A stretch of 64,000 bases of DNA from Schlegelella_A sp038231215. Its GTDB lineage: Bacteria; Pseudomonadota; Gammaproteobacteria; Burkholderiales; Burkholderiaceae_C. Location of the stretch: positions 1 through 64,000 of the forward strand of contig JBBRLS010000013.1 of the NCBI GenBank assembly GCA_038231215.1. The letters are read 5' to 3'. Below the pieces are notes generated by a model. The model saw only the letters and a program-made list of their open reading frames with translations. It had not been told where the DNA came from and did no database searches. Below, piece after piece: positions 41,214 to 49,313 of this stretch. Made by a program: the position numbers and the translations under genes. Within the stretch, counting starts at the first letter, position 1. Each line of letters starts with the position of its first letter.

Positions 41214-41621
41214 TCAGTCGACGACCTTCGCCCGACCCGCCTTCACCTCCGCGCGCACCCCTTTGGCCTCGAGCCGGCGACGCTTCGAGGCGCGCGTCGG
41301 CCGGGTCGCCTTGCGCGGCGTCGGCACCTCGGCGGCGTGGGCGACGAGCGCATTCAGACGCTCGAAGGCGTCGCGCCGGTTCAGGTCCTGGCTGCGATGG
41401 CGCTGCGCCTTGATGACGAGCACGCCTTCGTCGCTCAGGCGCCGGTCGGCCAGCGCGAGCAGGCGTTCCTTCACCGCGTCGGGCAGCGATGAGGCGGCGA
41501 CGTCGAAGCGCAGATGCACGGCACTCGACACCTTGTTGACGTTCTGGCCGCCTGCGCCCTGCGCGCGCACCGCCGTGATCTCGACTTCCGACTCATCGAC
41601 GACGACCGGCACGATGCTCAC
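41214..41621 (-). CDS. arfB: alternative ribosome-rescue factor / peptidyl-tRNA hydrolase ArfB (YaeJ)
   Basis: A 135-residue class I release-factor-like protein. The GGQ motif at residues 24-26 (RAQGAGGQNVNKVSSAVHLRFD) performs peptidyl-tRNA hydrolysis on stalled ribosomes. The basic C-terminal tail (RPTRASKRRRLEAKGVRAEVKAGRAK) enters the empty mRNA channel. The length is normal for ArfB. It lies 37 bases downstream of alr on the same strand. Confidence 0.95.
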   Translation of the reverse strand: MSIVPVVVDESEVEITAVRAQGAGGQNVNKVSSAVHLRFDVAASSLPDAVKERLLALADRRLSDEGVLVIKAQRHRSQDLNRRDAFERLNALVAHAAEVPTPRKATRPTRASKRRRLEAKGVRAEVKAGRAKVVD

Positions 41622-41658
41622 CGGAACAGATCGGCGAGGGTCGCGCCGCCAGGGTGAC

Positions 41659-42786
41659 TCATGACGCGGCCGGCACGACGCGCACCGGGACGCGCTGCGC
41701 GCGCGCGCACATCAGCTCGTAGCCGACCGTGCCGGCGGCCTGCGCCACCTCGTCGATCGAGAGCACGACGCCGTTGTCGGCCACGCCCCAGAGCGTCGCC
41801 ACGCTGCCGACCCGCGCCTCGGGCACCGGCCCGAGGTCGACGGTGATCATGTCCATGGAGACGCGGCCGACGATGCGCGTGCGCACGCCGTCGACGAGCA
41901 CCGGCGTGCCGCGTTCGTTGCTCCCGGGCGCGACGCGCGGATAGCCGTCGGCATAGCCGCAGGCGACGACGCCGATGCGCATCTCGCATTCGGCCGTGAA
42001 GCTCGCTCCGTAGCCGACGCTCGCGCCCGCCGCCAGCGTCTGCACCGCGATCAGCTCGGCGCGCAGGCTCATCGTGGGCCGCAGGCCCCAGTCGGCGGCG
42101 CTGTGCGCGGGATGGTCGGGCGAAGAGCCGTAGAGCAGGATGCCGGGCCGCACCCAGTCGCTCGCCGACGCCGCGACGCGCGCGCCGAAGCGCAAGGTCG
42201 CCGCGCTGTTGCAGATCGAGCGTTCGCCAGGCAACTCCGCGGTCGCAGCATCGAAGGCGGCCAGCGCAGCCTCGACCGAGGCCGGGTCGATCGCGTCGGC
42301 GTTGGCCAGGTGCGTCATCAGCGTGATGCCGCTCACCTGCGGCAAGGCGTCGAGGCGCAGCCACGCGCTGCGGTAGCCCGCCGGCGCAAAGCCGAGCCGG
42401 TTCATGCCGCTGTTGAGCTTGAGGAAGACGTGCTGCGGCTGCCCGGTCTTGTGCGCCGCCAGCCAGTCGATCTGCGCCTCGTGATGCACGGTGTGCCAGA
42501 GGTTCAGGCGCGAACAGGTATCGAGGTCGCGCGGGCCGAAGCAGCCTTCGAGAAGCAGGATCGGCCCACGCCAGCCGAGCTCGCGCAGCAGTTCGGCTTC
42601 GGCGACATCGAGCAGGGCAAAACCGTCGGCGCCCTTCAGTCCGGCGTAGACATTGCCGATACCGTGCCCATAGGCATCGGCCTTGACGACGGCCCAGACC
42701 CGGGCGCCGGCCGAGGTGCGGCGCGCGACGGCGAGATTGGCCGCGAGTGCATCCGCGTGGACGAGCGCTTCGATCGGGCGCGGCAT
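41659..42786 (-). CDS. alr: alanine racemase
   Basis: A 375-residue PLP-dependent racemase converting L-Ala to D-Ala for peptidoglycan. The PLP Lys is Lys35 (AVVKADAYGHG). The second catalytic base, Tyr, lies in GASVGYGASFTAE near residue 255. FLKLNSGMNRLGF and GRVSMDMITVDLGP are family motifs. The start at 42786 (MPRPIEALVHADALAANL) matches the family; further upstream reading belongs to the promoter of the divergent lplT gene. Divergent alr/lplT pairs are common in Burkholderiales. Confidence 0.95.
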   Translation of the reverse strand: MPRPIEALVHADALAANLAVARRTSAGARVWAVVKADAYGHGIGNVYAGLKGADGFALLDVAEAELLRELGWRGPILLLEGCFGPRDLDTCSRLNLWHTVHHEAQIDWLAAHKTGQPQHVFLKLNSGMNRLGFAPAGYRSAWLRLDALPQVSGITLMTHLANADAIDPASVEAALAAFDAATAELPGERSICNSAATLRFGARVAASASDWVRPGILLYGSSPDHPAHSAADWGLRPTMSLRAELIAVQTLAAGASVGYGASFTAECEMRIGVVACGYADGYPRVAPGSNERGTPVLVDGVRTRIVGRVSMDMITVDLGPVPEARVGSVATLWGVADNGVVLSIDEVAQAAGTVGYELMCARAQRVPVRVVPAAS

Positions 42787-42916
42787 GCGGGAATTCTGCC
42801 AGCCGCGGGATGAGCGGCGAAGTCCCCGGCAGGGGCGTCGAAACCCGCGTGCTATAAACGCCGCCGCAGGAGACACAGGTGGACACAAGTTCTGCCCACG
42901 CCGACCCACGAAGCGA

Positions 42917-44194
42917 ATGAAAAAAGGCTTCTACACGATCATGTCGGCGCAGTTCTTCAGCTCGCTGGCCGACAACGCATTGCTGGTGGCGGCCATCGAA
43001 TTGCTCAAGACGAGCGGCGCGCCCTCCTGGCACATCCCGGCGCTGACGCCGATGTTCGCGCTCTTCTACGTGATCCTCGCGCCCCTGGTCGGCGCCTTCG
43101 CCGACGCGGTGCCCAAGGGCACGGTCATGCTCATCTCGAACGCGATCAAGGTCGTCGGCTGCCTGCTCATGCTGTTCGGCGCGAATCCGCTGCTCGCGTA
43201 CGGCATCGTCGGTCTCGGCGCCGCCGCGTATTCGCCGGCCAAGTACGGCATCCTCACCGAGTTGCTGCCGAACTCGCAGCTCGTCAAGGCCAATGGCTGG
43301 ATCGAAGGCTTGACGATCCTCTCGATCATCCTCGGCGTGCTGCTCGGCGGACAGTTGCTCGGGCACGTCGTGTCGCGCCACCTGCTCGCCTTCGACTTGC
43401 CCGTCTTCGACACCGGCATCAGCACCGCGCCGGAGGCGGCGATCGCCGTCATCGTCGCGCTCTACATCGTCGCGGCCCTCTTCAACCTGCGCATCCCGCG
43501 CACCGACGCGCCGCTGCAGCCGCTGGCGCACAGCGTCGGCGCACTGATCCGCGACTTCTCGAACTGCAATGCGCGCCTCTGGAACGACAAGCTCGGCCAG
43601 ATCTCGCTGGCCACGACGACGCTGTTCTGGGGCGTCTCGAGCAACTTGCGCGTCATCGTCTTCGCCTGGGCCGCCGCGGCACTCGGCTACACCACGACGC
43701 AGGCCTCGTCGCTGGTCGGCGTCGTCGCCATCGGCACCGCCGCCGGCGCCGTGTTCGCGTCGATGCGGGTGCGGCTCGACCAGGCGACCAAGGTCATTCC
43801 GCTCGGCATCGCCATGGGCGTGCTCGTGATCGGCCTGAACGTCATCACCAATGCCTGGCTGGCGGCGCCCTTCCTCGTCGTGCTCGGCGCGATCGGCGGG
43901 TATCTCGTCGTGCCGATGAACGCCTTGCTGCAGCACCGCGGCGCCAACCTGATGGGCGCGGGCCGATCGATCGCGGTGCAGAACTTCAACGAGCAGGCCT
44001 GCATCCTGGGCCTCGGCGCCTTCTACACCGGCATGACGCGCTTCGGCCTGCAAGCCTTCACGGCGATCGCCGTGTTCGGCGCGCTGGTCGCCGTGACGAT
44101 GTGGCTGATCCGGCGCTGGCACCAGTCGAACTGCGTGCGCTATCCGGTCGAGATCGCGCACCTGATCTCGATCGCCCGTCTCGACAAGCATTGA
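42917..44194 (+). CDS. lplT: lysophospholipid transporter LplT
   Basis: A 425-residue major-facilitator protein with about twelve membrane segments. KKGFYTIMSAQFFSSLADNALLVAAIELL, the ADAVPKGTVML loop and GLGAAAYSPAKYGILTELLPNSQLVKANGWIEG are LplT signatures. It flips lyso-phosphatidylethanolamine inward for reacylation. The start at 42917 gives MKKGFYTIMSAQF. Its stop overlaps the TTG start of the EamA transporter gene as TTGA. A second protein with an LplT-like half fused to an acyltransferase is encoded at 59196-61133, so the two may have different lipid substrates. Confidence 0.92.
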   Translation: MKKGFYTIMSAQFFSSLADNALLVAAIELLKTSGAPSWHIPALTPMFALFYVILAPLVGAFADAVPKGTVMLISNAIKVVGCLLMLFGANPLLAYGIVGLGAAAYSPAKYGILTELLPNSQLVKANGWIEGLTILSIILGVLLGGQLLGHVVSRHLLAFDLPVFDTGISTAPEAAIAVIVALYIVAALFNLRIPRTDAPLQPLAHSVGALIRDFSNCNARLWNDKLGQISLATTTLFWGVSSNLRVIVFAWAAAALGYTTTQASSLVGVVAIGTAAGAVFASMRVRLDQATKVIPLGIAMGVLVIGLNVITNAWLAAPFLVVLGAIGGYLVVPMNALLQHRGANLMGAGRSIAVQNFNEQACILGLGAFYTGMTRFGLQAFTAIAVFGALVAVTMWLIRRWHQSNCVRYPVEIAHLISIARLDKH

Positions 44195-45126
44195 CAGCGA
44201 TCCCGCCACGCCCGAGCCCGGCGGCCGGGCTCGCCGCGCTGGCCCTGGTTCTCAACGCGCTCGTCTGGGGTACCTCGTGGTGGCCGTTTCGCTGGCTGCA
44301 GGCTGCGGGGCTGCATCCGCTGTGGGCGACGACGATCGTCTTCGTGCTCGCCTCGACAGTGATCGTCGCGGCGCGGCCGCGCGCCCTGCGCCAGGTGCTG
44401 ACGACGCCGGCGTTGTGGCTGCTCGTCGTCGCCTCGGGGACCACCAACGCGGCCTTCAACTGGGCGGTCGTGATCGGCGACGTCGTGCGCGTCGTCCTGC
44501 TGTTCTATCTCATGCCGCTCTGGACCGTGCTGCTCGCGCGCATCGTCCTGCACGAGCGCTTCACGACGGCGGCGGCGCTGCGTATCGCCCTGGGTCTGGC
44601 GGGCGCGGCCATCGTGCTCTGGCCCGAGGCCGCGCCGCCCGACGCCGCCCTCCAGTCCATCGCGTCGCAACTGCCACTGCCGCACTCCCTCGCCGATTGG
44701 CTCGGCGTCATCGGCGGCTTCTCGTTCGCCTGCAACAACGTGATGCTTCGCCGCGAGGCCGGCCGGCCCGAAGAAGGTCGCGCGCTGGCGATGTTCGCAG
44801 GCGGCGCACTGATCGCCGGGACGCTGGCGCTGACGCTTGCGGTGAACGGCCAGGCGCCCTGGCCCTGGCCGCCGACGCCGGCCTGGCTGTTGCCGATGGC
44901 CGGGCTGACCTTTGTCTTCCTCGCCGGCAACCTCGCCCTGCAGTACGGCGCGGCGCGGCTTCCGGCCAATCGCGCCGCGGTCGTCATGCTCACCGAAGTC
45001 GTGTTCGCGTCCGGCTCGGCGCTGGCGTTCGGCGGCGGCACGCTGACACTCCGGCTCGCGCTCGGCGGCGGACTGATCTGCGCCAGCGCCCTCTTGGCCG
45101 CACTCGCGCCGGCAGAGCGGCACTGA
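44191..45126 (+). CDS. EamA/DMT-superfamily transporter (RhaT/YdcZ-type)
   Basis: A 311-residue protein with ten membrane segments in two EamA repeats (about residues 10-140 and 165-300). The N-terminal repeat has NALVWGTSWWPFRWLQAAGLHPLW and the second has LGVIGGFSFACNNVMLRREAG. Proteins of this group export amino acids or other metabolites. I place the start at TTG 44191, which overlaps the lplT stop as TTGA; no ATG or GTG lies near the expected N terminus. The next gene (glutathione peroxidase) starts 48 bases later. Confidence 0.88.
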   Translation: MTAIPPRPSPAAGLAALALVLNALVWGTSWWPFRWLQAAGLHPLWATTIVFVLASTVIVAARPRALRQVLTTPALWLLVVASGTTNAAFNWAVVIGDVVRVVLLFYLMPLWTVLLARIVLHERFTTAAALRIALGLAGAAIVLWPEAAPPDAALQSIASQLPLPHSLADWLGVIGGFSFACNNVMLRREAGRPEEGRALAMFAGGALIAGTLALTLAVNGQAPWPWPPTPAWLLPMAGLTFVFLAGNLALQYGAARLPANRAAVVMLTEVVFASGSALAFGGGTLTLRLALGGGLICASALLAALAPAERH

Positions 45127-45174
45127 GGTGCGCCAGCTACCATCGAGCTACTACCGATCTCCCGCGAGGACGCG

Positions 45175-45672
45175 ATGGCCGACACGCCGCACAGCATCTA
45201 CGACTTCGAAGCGCTCTCCATCGATGGCAAGCCGGCACCCCTCTCGACGCAGCGCGGCAAGGTGATGCTGATCGTCAACACGGCGAGCGAGTGCGGCTTC
45301 ACGCCGCAGTTCGGCGGCCTCGAGAAGCTCTGGGGCCAGTACCGCGACAAAGGTCTCGTCGTGCTCGGCTTTCCGAGCAACCAGTTCGGCGCACAGGACC
45401 CGGGAACGAATGACGAGATCGCATCGTTCTGCCAGGTCAACTACGGCGTCAACTTCCCGATGATGAGCAAGGTCGACGTCAACGGCGACAAGGCGCATCC
45501 GCTCTGGCAATGGCTGAAGGCCGAGGCGCCCGGCATCCTGGGCACGAAGGCGATCAAGTGGAACTTCACCAAGTTCCTGGTCGGCAGGGACGGCAAGGTC
45601 CTCAAGCGCTATGCGCCGAACGACTCGCCGGAGTCGCTGAAGGGCGACATCGAGGCCGCCCTCGCGGCCTGA
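45175..45672 (+). CDS. glutathione peroxidase (Cys type)
   Basis: A 165-residue glutathione-peroxidase-family thiol peroxidase (BtuE/Gpx). The peroxidatic residue is Cys40 (NTASECGFTPQF) in place of selenocysteine. The rest of the catalytic set is seen as Gln in FPSNQFGAQ and Trp/Asn in KWNFTKFLV. The resolving Cys position in SFCQVNYGVNFP suggests thioredoxin-type reduction. It has no signal peptide, so it acts in the cytoplasm on peroxides. It follows the EamA gene in the same direction and is followed by a Burkholderiales-type repeat. Confidence 0.94.
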   Translation: MADTPHSIYDFEALSIDGKPAPLSTQRGKVMLIVNTASECGFTPQFGGLEKLWGQYRDKGLVVLGFPSNQFGAQDPGTNDEIASFCQVNYGVNFPMMSKVDVNGDKAHPLWQWLKAEAPGILGTKAIKWNFTKFLVGRDGKVLKRYAPNDSPESLKGDIEAALAA

Positions 45673-45680
45673 GGCGAATG

Positions 45681-45754
45681 TCGCCCCCGCGCTCACTCCG
45701 TTCGCTGCCCCCCGAGGGGGCGTGGTCAGGCTTGGGACGGCCCGGCGCCTGACC
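45681..45754 (+). repeat. Burkholderiales-type intergenic repeat
   Basis: TCGCCCCCGCGCTCACTCCG, TTCGCTGCCCCCCGAGGGGG, then CGTGGTCAGGCTTGGGACGG CCCGGCGCCTGACC. This wording is familiar from many intergenic spaces of Comamonadaceae and related Burkholderiales. The CCCCCCGAGGGGG part and the GGTCAGGC/GCCTGACC arms (45724-45731 and 45747-45754) are palindromic. The last base lies directly before the aminotransferase ATG, so the usual leader of that gene is repeat sequence. Confidence 0.6.
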
Positions 45755-46969
45755 ATGTTCGAGCACGTCGAGCCATTCGGCGGCGATCCGATCCTGAGTC
45801 TCAACGAGGACTTCCAGAAGGATCCACGGCCGCACAAGATCAACCTGTCGATCGGCATCTACTTCGACGATGCCGGCCGGATCCCGGTGCTCGATTCGGT
45901 ACGCCGTGCCGAAGCGATGGTGGTCGCGCGCAATGCGCCCAAGCCCTATCTGCCGATCGAGGGCGCGGCGAACTTTCGCGAGCAGGTGCAACTCCTCCTG
46001 TTCGGTACGGAACAGGCAGCGTTGGCCGAGCGACGCGTGGCGACGATCCAGTCCGTGGGCTCGAGCGGCGGCCTCAAGGTCGGCGCCGATTTCATCGCCC
46101 GCTGGCTGCCCGGCAGCGAAGTCTGGGTGAGCGAACCGAGCTGGGAGAATCACCGCTCGATGTTCGAAGGCGCCGGCTTGGCGGTTCACACCTACCCGTA
46201 CTACGACGCCGCGACCGGCGCGCTCGCCTTCGACGCGATGTGCAACCGCTTGCGCCGCATTCCACCAAAGAGCGTCGTGCTCGTGCACGCCTGCTGCCAC
46301 AACCCGACCGGCGTCGACCTCACGCGCACGCAATGGGACGCGCTCATCCTCCTGCTCTCCGAGCGCGATCTGCTGCCCTATCTCGACCTCGCCTACCAGG
46401 GCTTCGGCGACGGCATCGCCGAAGACGCGTACGCCGTGCGCGCGCTCGCTGCGGCGCGCGGCAAGGACGGCCGATCGATGTCGTTCCTCGTCGCCAACTC
46501 CTTTTCGAAGAGCATGAGCCTGTACGGCGAGCGCTGCGGCGCGCTGAGCGTCGTCTGCGCCGATGCGGGCGAGGCGGTCAACGTGCTCGGCCAGCTCAAG
46601 TTCACGGTGCGCCGCAACTACTCGAGCCCGCCGATCCACGGCGGCCAGATCGTCGCCGCCGTGCTCGGCGACGCGACGCTGCGCCCGGCCTGGGAGAGCG
46701 AGCTCGGCGCCATGCGCGAGCGCATCCGGGCCATGCGCGAGGCGCTGCATGCGACGCTGGTCAAGAAGATGCCGAGCCGCGACTTCGGCTACTTCCTGAC
46801 CCAGCGCGGCATGTTCAGCTACACGGGACTTTCGCCCAGGCAAGTCGATCGGCTGCGCGAGGAGTTCGCGGTCTATCTGGTGCGCTCGGGCCGCTTGTGC
46901 GTGGCCGGGCTCAATGCCGGTAACGTCGAAGCGACGGGGCTCGCGATGGCGGCCGTGCTCGACGGCTGA
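45755..46969 (+). CDS. tyrB: aromatic amino acid aminotransferase (class I)
   Basis: A 404-residue class I PLP aminotransferase of the TyrB/AspC group. MFEHVEPFGGDPILSLNEDFQKDPRPHKINLSIGIYFD is the TyrB-type N terminus. The active site shows HACCHNPTGVDLT, the Tyr in LPYLDLAYQGFGDG, the PLP Lys in ANSFSKSMSLYGERCGAL and the substrate Arg near the C terminus. It transaminates Tyr, Phe or Asp with 2-oxoglutarate. The start is taken at 45755, since the bases upstream are a repeat. An inverted-repeat element follows its stop. Confidence 0.93.
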   Translation: MFEHVEPFGGDPILSLNEDFQKDPRPHKINLSIGIYFDDAGRIPVLDSVRRAEAMVVARNAPKPYLPIEGAANFREQVQLLLFGTEQAALAERRVATIQSVGSSGGLKVGADFIARWLPGSEVWVSEPSWENHRSMFEGAGLAVHTYPYYDAATGALAFDAMCNRLRRIPPKSVVLVHACCHNPTGVDLTRTQWDALILLLSERDLLPYLDLAYQGFGDGIAEDAYAVRALAAARGKDGRSMSFLVANSFSKSMSLYGERCGALSVVCADAGEAVNVLGQLKFTVRRNYSSPPIHGGQIVAAVLGDATLRPAWESELGAMRERIRAMREALHATLVKKMPSRDFGYFLTQRGMFSYTGLSPRQVDRLREEFAVYLVRSGRLCVAGLNAGNVEATGLAMAAVLDG

Positions 46970-46991
46970 CCGCGTCGTCTCGAGCCCATGC

Positions 46992-47064
46992 TGTCATCCT
47001 GAGCGAAGCGAAGGATCCCGGCGTCTTGCACGCCGCGAGATTCTTCGCTGCGCTAAGAATGACA
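46992..47064. repeat. TGTCATCCTGAG inverted repeat, copy 5
   Basis: The left arm TGTCATCCTGAGCGAAGCGA continues AGGATCCC. After a spacer GGCGTCTTGCACGCC that is itself palindromic comes the right arm GCGAGATTCTTCGCTGCGCT followed by AAGAATGACA. It fills the space between the convergent ends of the aminotransferase gene and the Hsp70-like gene and may act as a two-way terminator. Confidence 0.85.
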
Positions 47065-47068
47065 ACCG

Positions 47069-48367
47069 CTATGGGCCGAAGCGCCGCGCCGCGTGCAGCG
47101 CCAAGCCGGTGGCGACGCTCGCGAAGCGGTCGCCGCGCACCGGTCGGGCCGACGGGAACGCGCGCTGCAGACGATCGCCGAGCAGTCGAAGTCCGGTCGA
47201 ACCACCGGTGAAATACAGAGCGGCGATGCGGTCGGCGCGAAGACCTGCCTGGGCTGCCGTCGTCTGCGCAGCGGCGACGATGCGGTCGAGGTCGGCGTCC
47301 AGCGCTTCCTGCGCCTGCGCTTCGTCGAACGTGGCGCGCAAGCCGGCCTCGACCTGGCCGAGGTCGATCGCCGTCGCGCCGCCTTCGGCGACCGTGATCT
47401 TGGCGCTTTCGGCGCGGCCCAGCAGGTCGTGGCCGAGCCGCTGCGTGACGACGCTCATCAGCCGCCGGTGCTGCGCCGCATCGGCGTAGAACGAGCGCAT
47501 GCCGCGCAGCTCGGCAACGCGCGCCGGGTGGTAGACGGTGTTGATGAGATGCCATGTCGCGAGGTCGAAGTAGACGGCGCTCGGCACCTCGCGCGCCGGC
47601 GCGTCGGGCGTGGCCACGCCGAAGGCGCGGTAGCCGAACAGCGGCAGGACGCTCGCCAGCTCGACGCGACGGTCGAAATCGGTGCCGGCGATGTGCACGC
47701 CGTGGTTGGCGAGGATGTCGTCCTTGCGGTCCACCTTGCCAGACAGCAGCGGCCCGACGCGCACGATGGAGAAGTCCGAGGTGCCGCCGCCGATGTCGGC
47801 GACCAGCACCTTCTCTTCGCGCTCGACGCTTTGCTCGTAGTCGAAGGCCGCGGCGATCGGCTCGTATTGAAAGGCGATCTCGCGAAAGCCGGCGCGTTTG
47901 GCGGCGGTCTGCAGCGCCGCCTGCGCTTGCGCGTCGCGGGCCGGATCGTCGTCGACGAAGAAGACCGGCCGGCCGAGCACGGCGCGGCCTATCGTCGCCC
48001 CGGTCTCCGCCTCGGCGCGGCGCTTCAGGTGCGCCAGGTAGGTGGCGACGACATCGAGGTAGCGGACGGCGCGGCCACCGCCGATGTCGGTCGTACGGTC
48101 GATCAGGGTGCTGCCGAGGATGCTTTTCATCGAACGCATGAGCCGGCCGTCGATGCCGTCGACGTAGGCGGCGACGGCGGCTCGGCCGAACTCGCAGCGC
48201 GGCTTCTCGTGCGCCTCGGCGTCGGCGGCGTAGAAGACGGCCGTCGGCATCGTCCGGTAGCCGGCCTCGAGCTCGATCAGGCGCATCGCGCCCCCGGCCT
48301 GCGGGATCGCGATGGCCGAGTTGGAGGTGCCGAAATCGATGGCGCAATAACCGGGAGCAGTCGGCAT
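47069..48367 (-). CDS. Hsp70-family protein, YegD-like
   Basis: A 432-residue protein with the actin-like ATPase fold of Hsp70. Phosphate-1 motif YCAIDFGTSNSAIAIP is at residues 6-21, phosphate-2 VADIGGGTSDFSIVRVG near 200 and the adenosine motif ALYFTGGSTGLRLLG near 400. The C-terminal substrate-binding beta domain and lid of DnaK are missing, as in YegD, so it is not a full chaperone. Partner and role are unknown. It is divergent from the TPR gene and its stop is next to an inverted repeat. Confidence 0.9.
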   Translation of the reverse strand: MPTAPGYCAIDFGTSNSAIAIPQAGGAMRLIELEAGYRTMPTAVFYAADAEAHEKPRCEFGRAAVAAYVDGIDGRLMRSMKSILGSTLIDRTTDIGGGRAVRYLDVVATYLAHLKRRAEAETGATIGRAVLGRPVFFVDDDPARDAQAQAALQTAAKRAGFREIAFQYEPIAAAFDYEQSVEREEKVLVADIGGGTSDFSIVRVGPLLSGKVDRKDDILANHGVHIAGTDFDRRVELASVLPLFGYRAFGVATPDAPAREVPSAVYFDLATWHLINTVYHPARVAELRGMRSFYADAAQHRRLMSVVTQRLGHDLLGRAESAKITVAEGGATAIDLGQVEAGLRATFDEAQAQEALDADLDRIVAAAQTTAAQAGLRADRIAALYFTGGSTGLRLLGDRLQRAFPSARPVRGDRFASVATGLALHAARRFGP

Positions 48368-48473
48368 GACGGTCGCGAGGCCGGGGCAAGGGGGCGCGAT
48401 TCTAGGACGCGTCGCATCGAGTGCGCGACCGCGCTATCCTTTTGCTTCGTCCGCTCACGATGAAAGGATCGGC

Positions 48474-48944
48474 ATGAACACCTCGCGCGTCCGCTTCCTG
48501 CTCGCCACGCTGCTGCTGCTGGTCGCCAGCGCCGGCTCGGCCGCCGACCTGGCGCCCGCCGCCCCCGACAAGCTGACCCCCGCACGCGACAAGATCGCAG
48601 CCAAGGACTGGCCGGCCGCCGTCGCCGAGTTGAAGAAGGTCAACGACACCGGCAACGCCAACTGGAACAACCTGATGGGCTACAGCCTGCGCAAGACAGG
48701 GTCGGCCAATGCCGCCGAGTCCGAAAAGTTCTACAACGAGGCGCTTCGCATCAACCCCAGGCACAAGGGCGCGCTCGAGTACTCGGGCGAGCTCTATCTG
48801 ATGACGGGCAACCTGCCGATGGCCGAGCAGCGCCTGGCGGCGCTCGACAAGGCGTGCTTCCTGCCTTGCGAGGAGTACCGCGATCTGAAGAAGGCGGTCG
48901 CCAGCTACAAGGCCAACGGCAACAAATACGTCGGCGACTGGTAA
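48474..48944 (+). CDS. periplasmic tetratricopeptide-repeat protein
   Basis: A 156-residue exported protein with a signal peptide ending ASAGSAAD at about residue 25. The mature part has two to three TPR-like helical hairpins (WPAAVAELKKVNDTGNANWNNLMGYSLRKTG; AAESEKFYNEALRINPRHKGALEYSGELYLMTG; MAEQRLAALDKAC). A Cys-x4-Cys (ACFLPCEEY) may form a disulfide. It is likely a protein-protein adaptor in the periplasm. The start at 48474 follows AAAGGA. It stands alone between a divergent Hsp70-like gene and a small gene. Confidence 0.88.
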   Translation: MNTSRVRFLLATLLLLVASAGSAADLAPAAPDKLTPARDKIAAKDWPAAVAELKKVNDTGNANWNNLMGYSLRKTGSANAAESEKFYNEALRINPRHKGALEYSGELYLMTGNLPMAEQRLAALDKACFLPCEEYRDLKKAVASYKANGNKYVGDW

Positions 48945-49073
48945 ACCGGCCGGGCTTCTCCGACGTTGCAACGAATGCTGCGAACTGTTGCGCTTTCGGG
49001 CGCGTCATTCGCGCATCGGCGCCATCGCGGCGGCCGATACTCGTTGACGCCAATGCTCGCTTCGGAGGGGCCG

Positions 49074-49289
49074 ATGAATCTGATGGCCGGTGCCCGCTGG
49101 TTGCTCGCGCTGACTTCGCGTCGCGCGTCACGCCGCCATGGCAGCGACCCGGCCGACATGGGCACCGCCTTCGGCCTCGACGCGATCACGACCCTCGAAC
49201 CTCAGTCGCTCGACGACCCACCCGAACGCGACGCGGCGGCCAAGCCGACCCGCTTCGAGTCGCGCCTGCACCGCCGCTCGACGCTCTAG
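49074..49289 (+). CDS. small hypothetical protein (71 residues)
   Basis: A short gene beginning MNLMAGARWLLALTSRRASR and ending SRLHRRSTL. A strong ribosome binding site GGAGGGG stands at 49064-49070, 3 bases before the ATG. The N-terminal third is amphipathic or weakly hydrophobic and basic; the rest is acidic and polar (DPADMGTAFGLDAITTLEPQSLDD). I recognise no family. It is convergent with the metallophosphoesterase gene, ending 24 bases from its stop. The ribosome binding site and its fit in the gap favour a real gene. Confidence 0.55.
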   Translation: MNLMAGARWLLALTSRRASRRHGSDPADMGTAFGLDAITTLEPQSLDDPPERDAAAKPTRFESRLHRRSTL

Positions 49290-49313
49290 GCTCGCGCCTC
49301 TCGCCGGGCGCGG

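Noticed and set aside
39009..41492. An 827-codon plus-strand frame opposite radA and extending past the PEP-CTERM gene
   Set aside because: Antisense shadow; no ribosome binding site, no motif, and it overlaps two certain genes.
17053..47064. The scattered inverted repeats as a CRISPR array
   Set aside because: Copies are single, far apart (up to about 12 kb) and lie at gene ends; there are no regular spacers and no cas genes.
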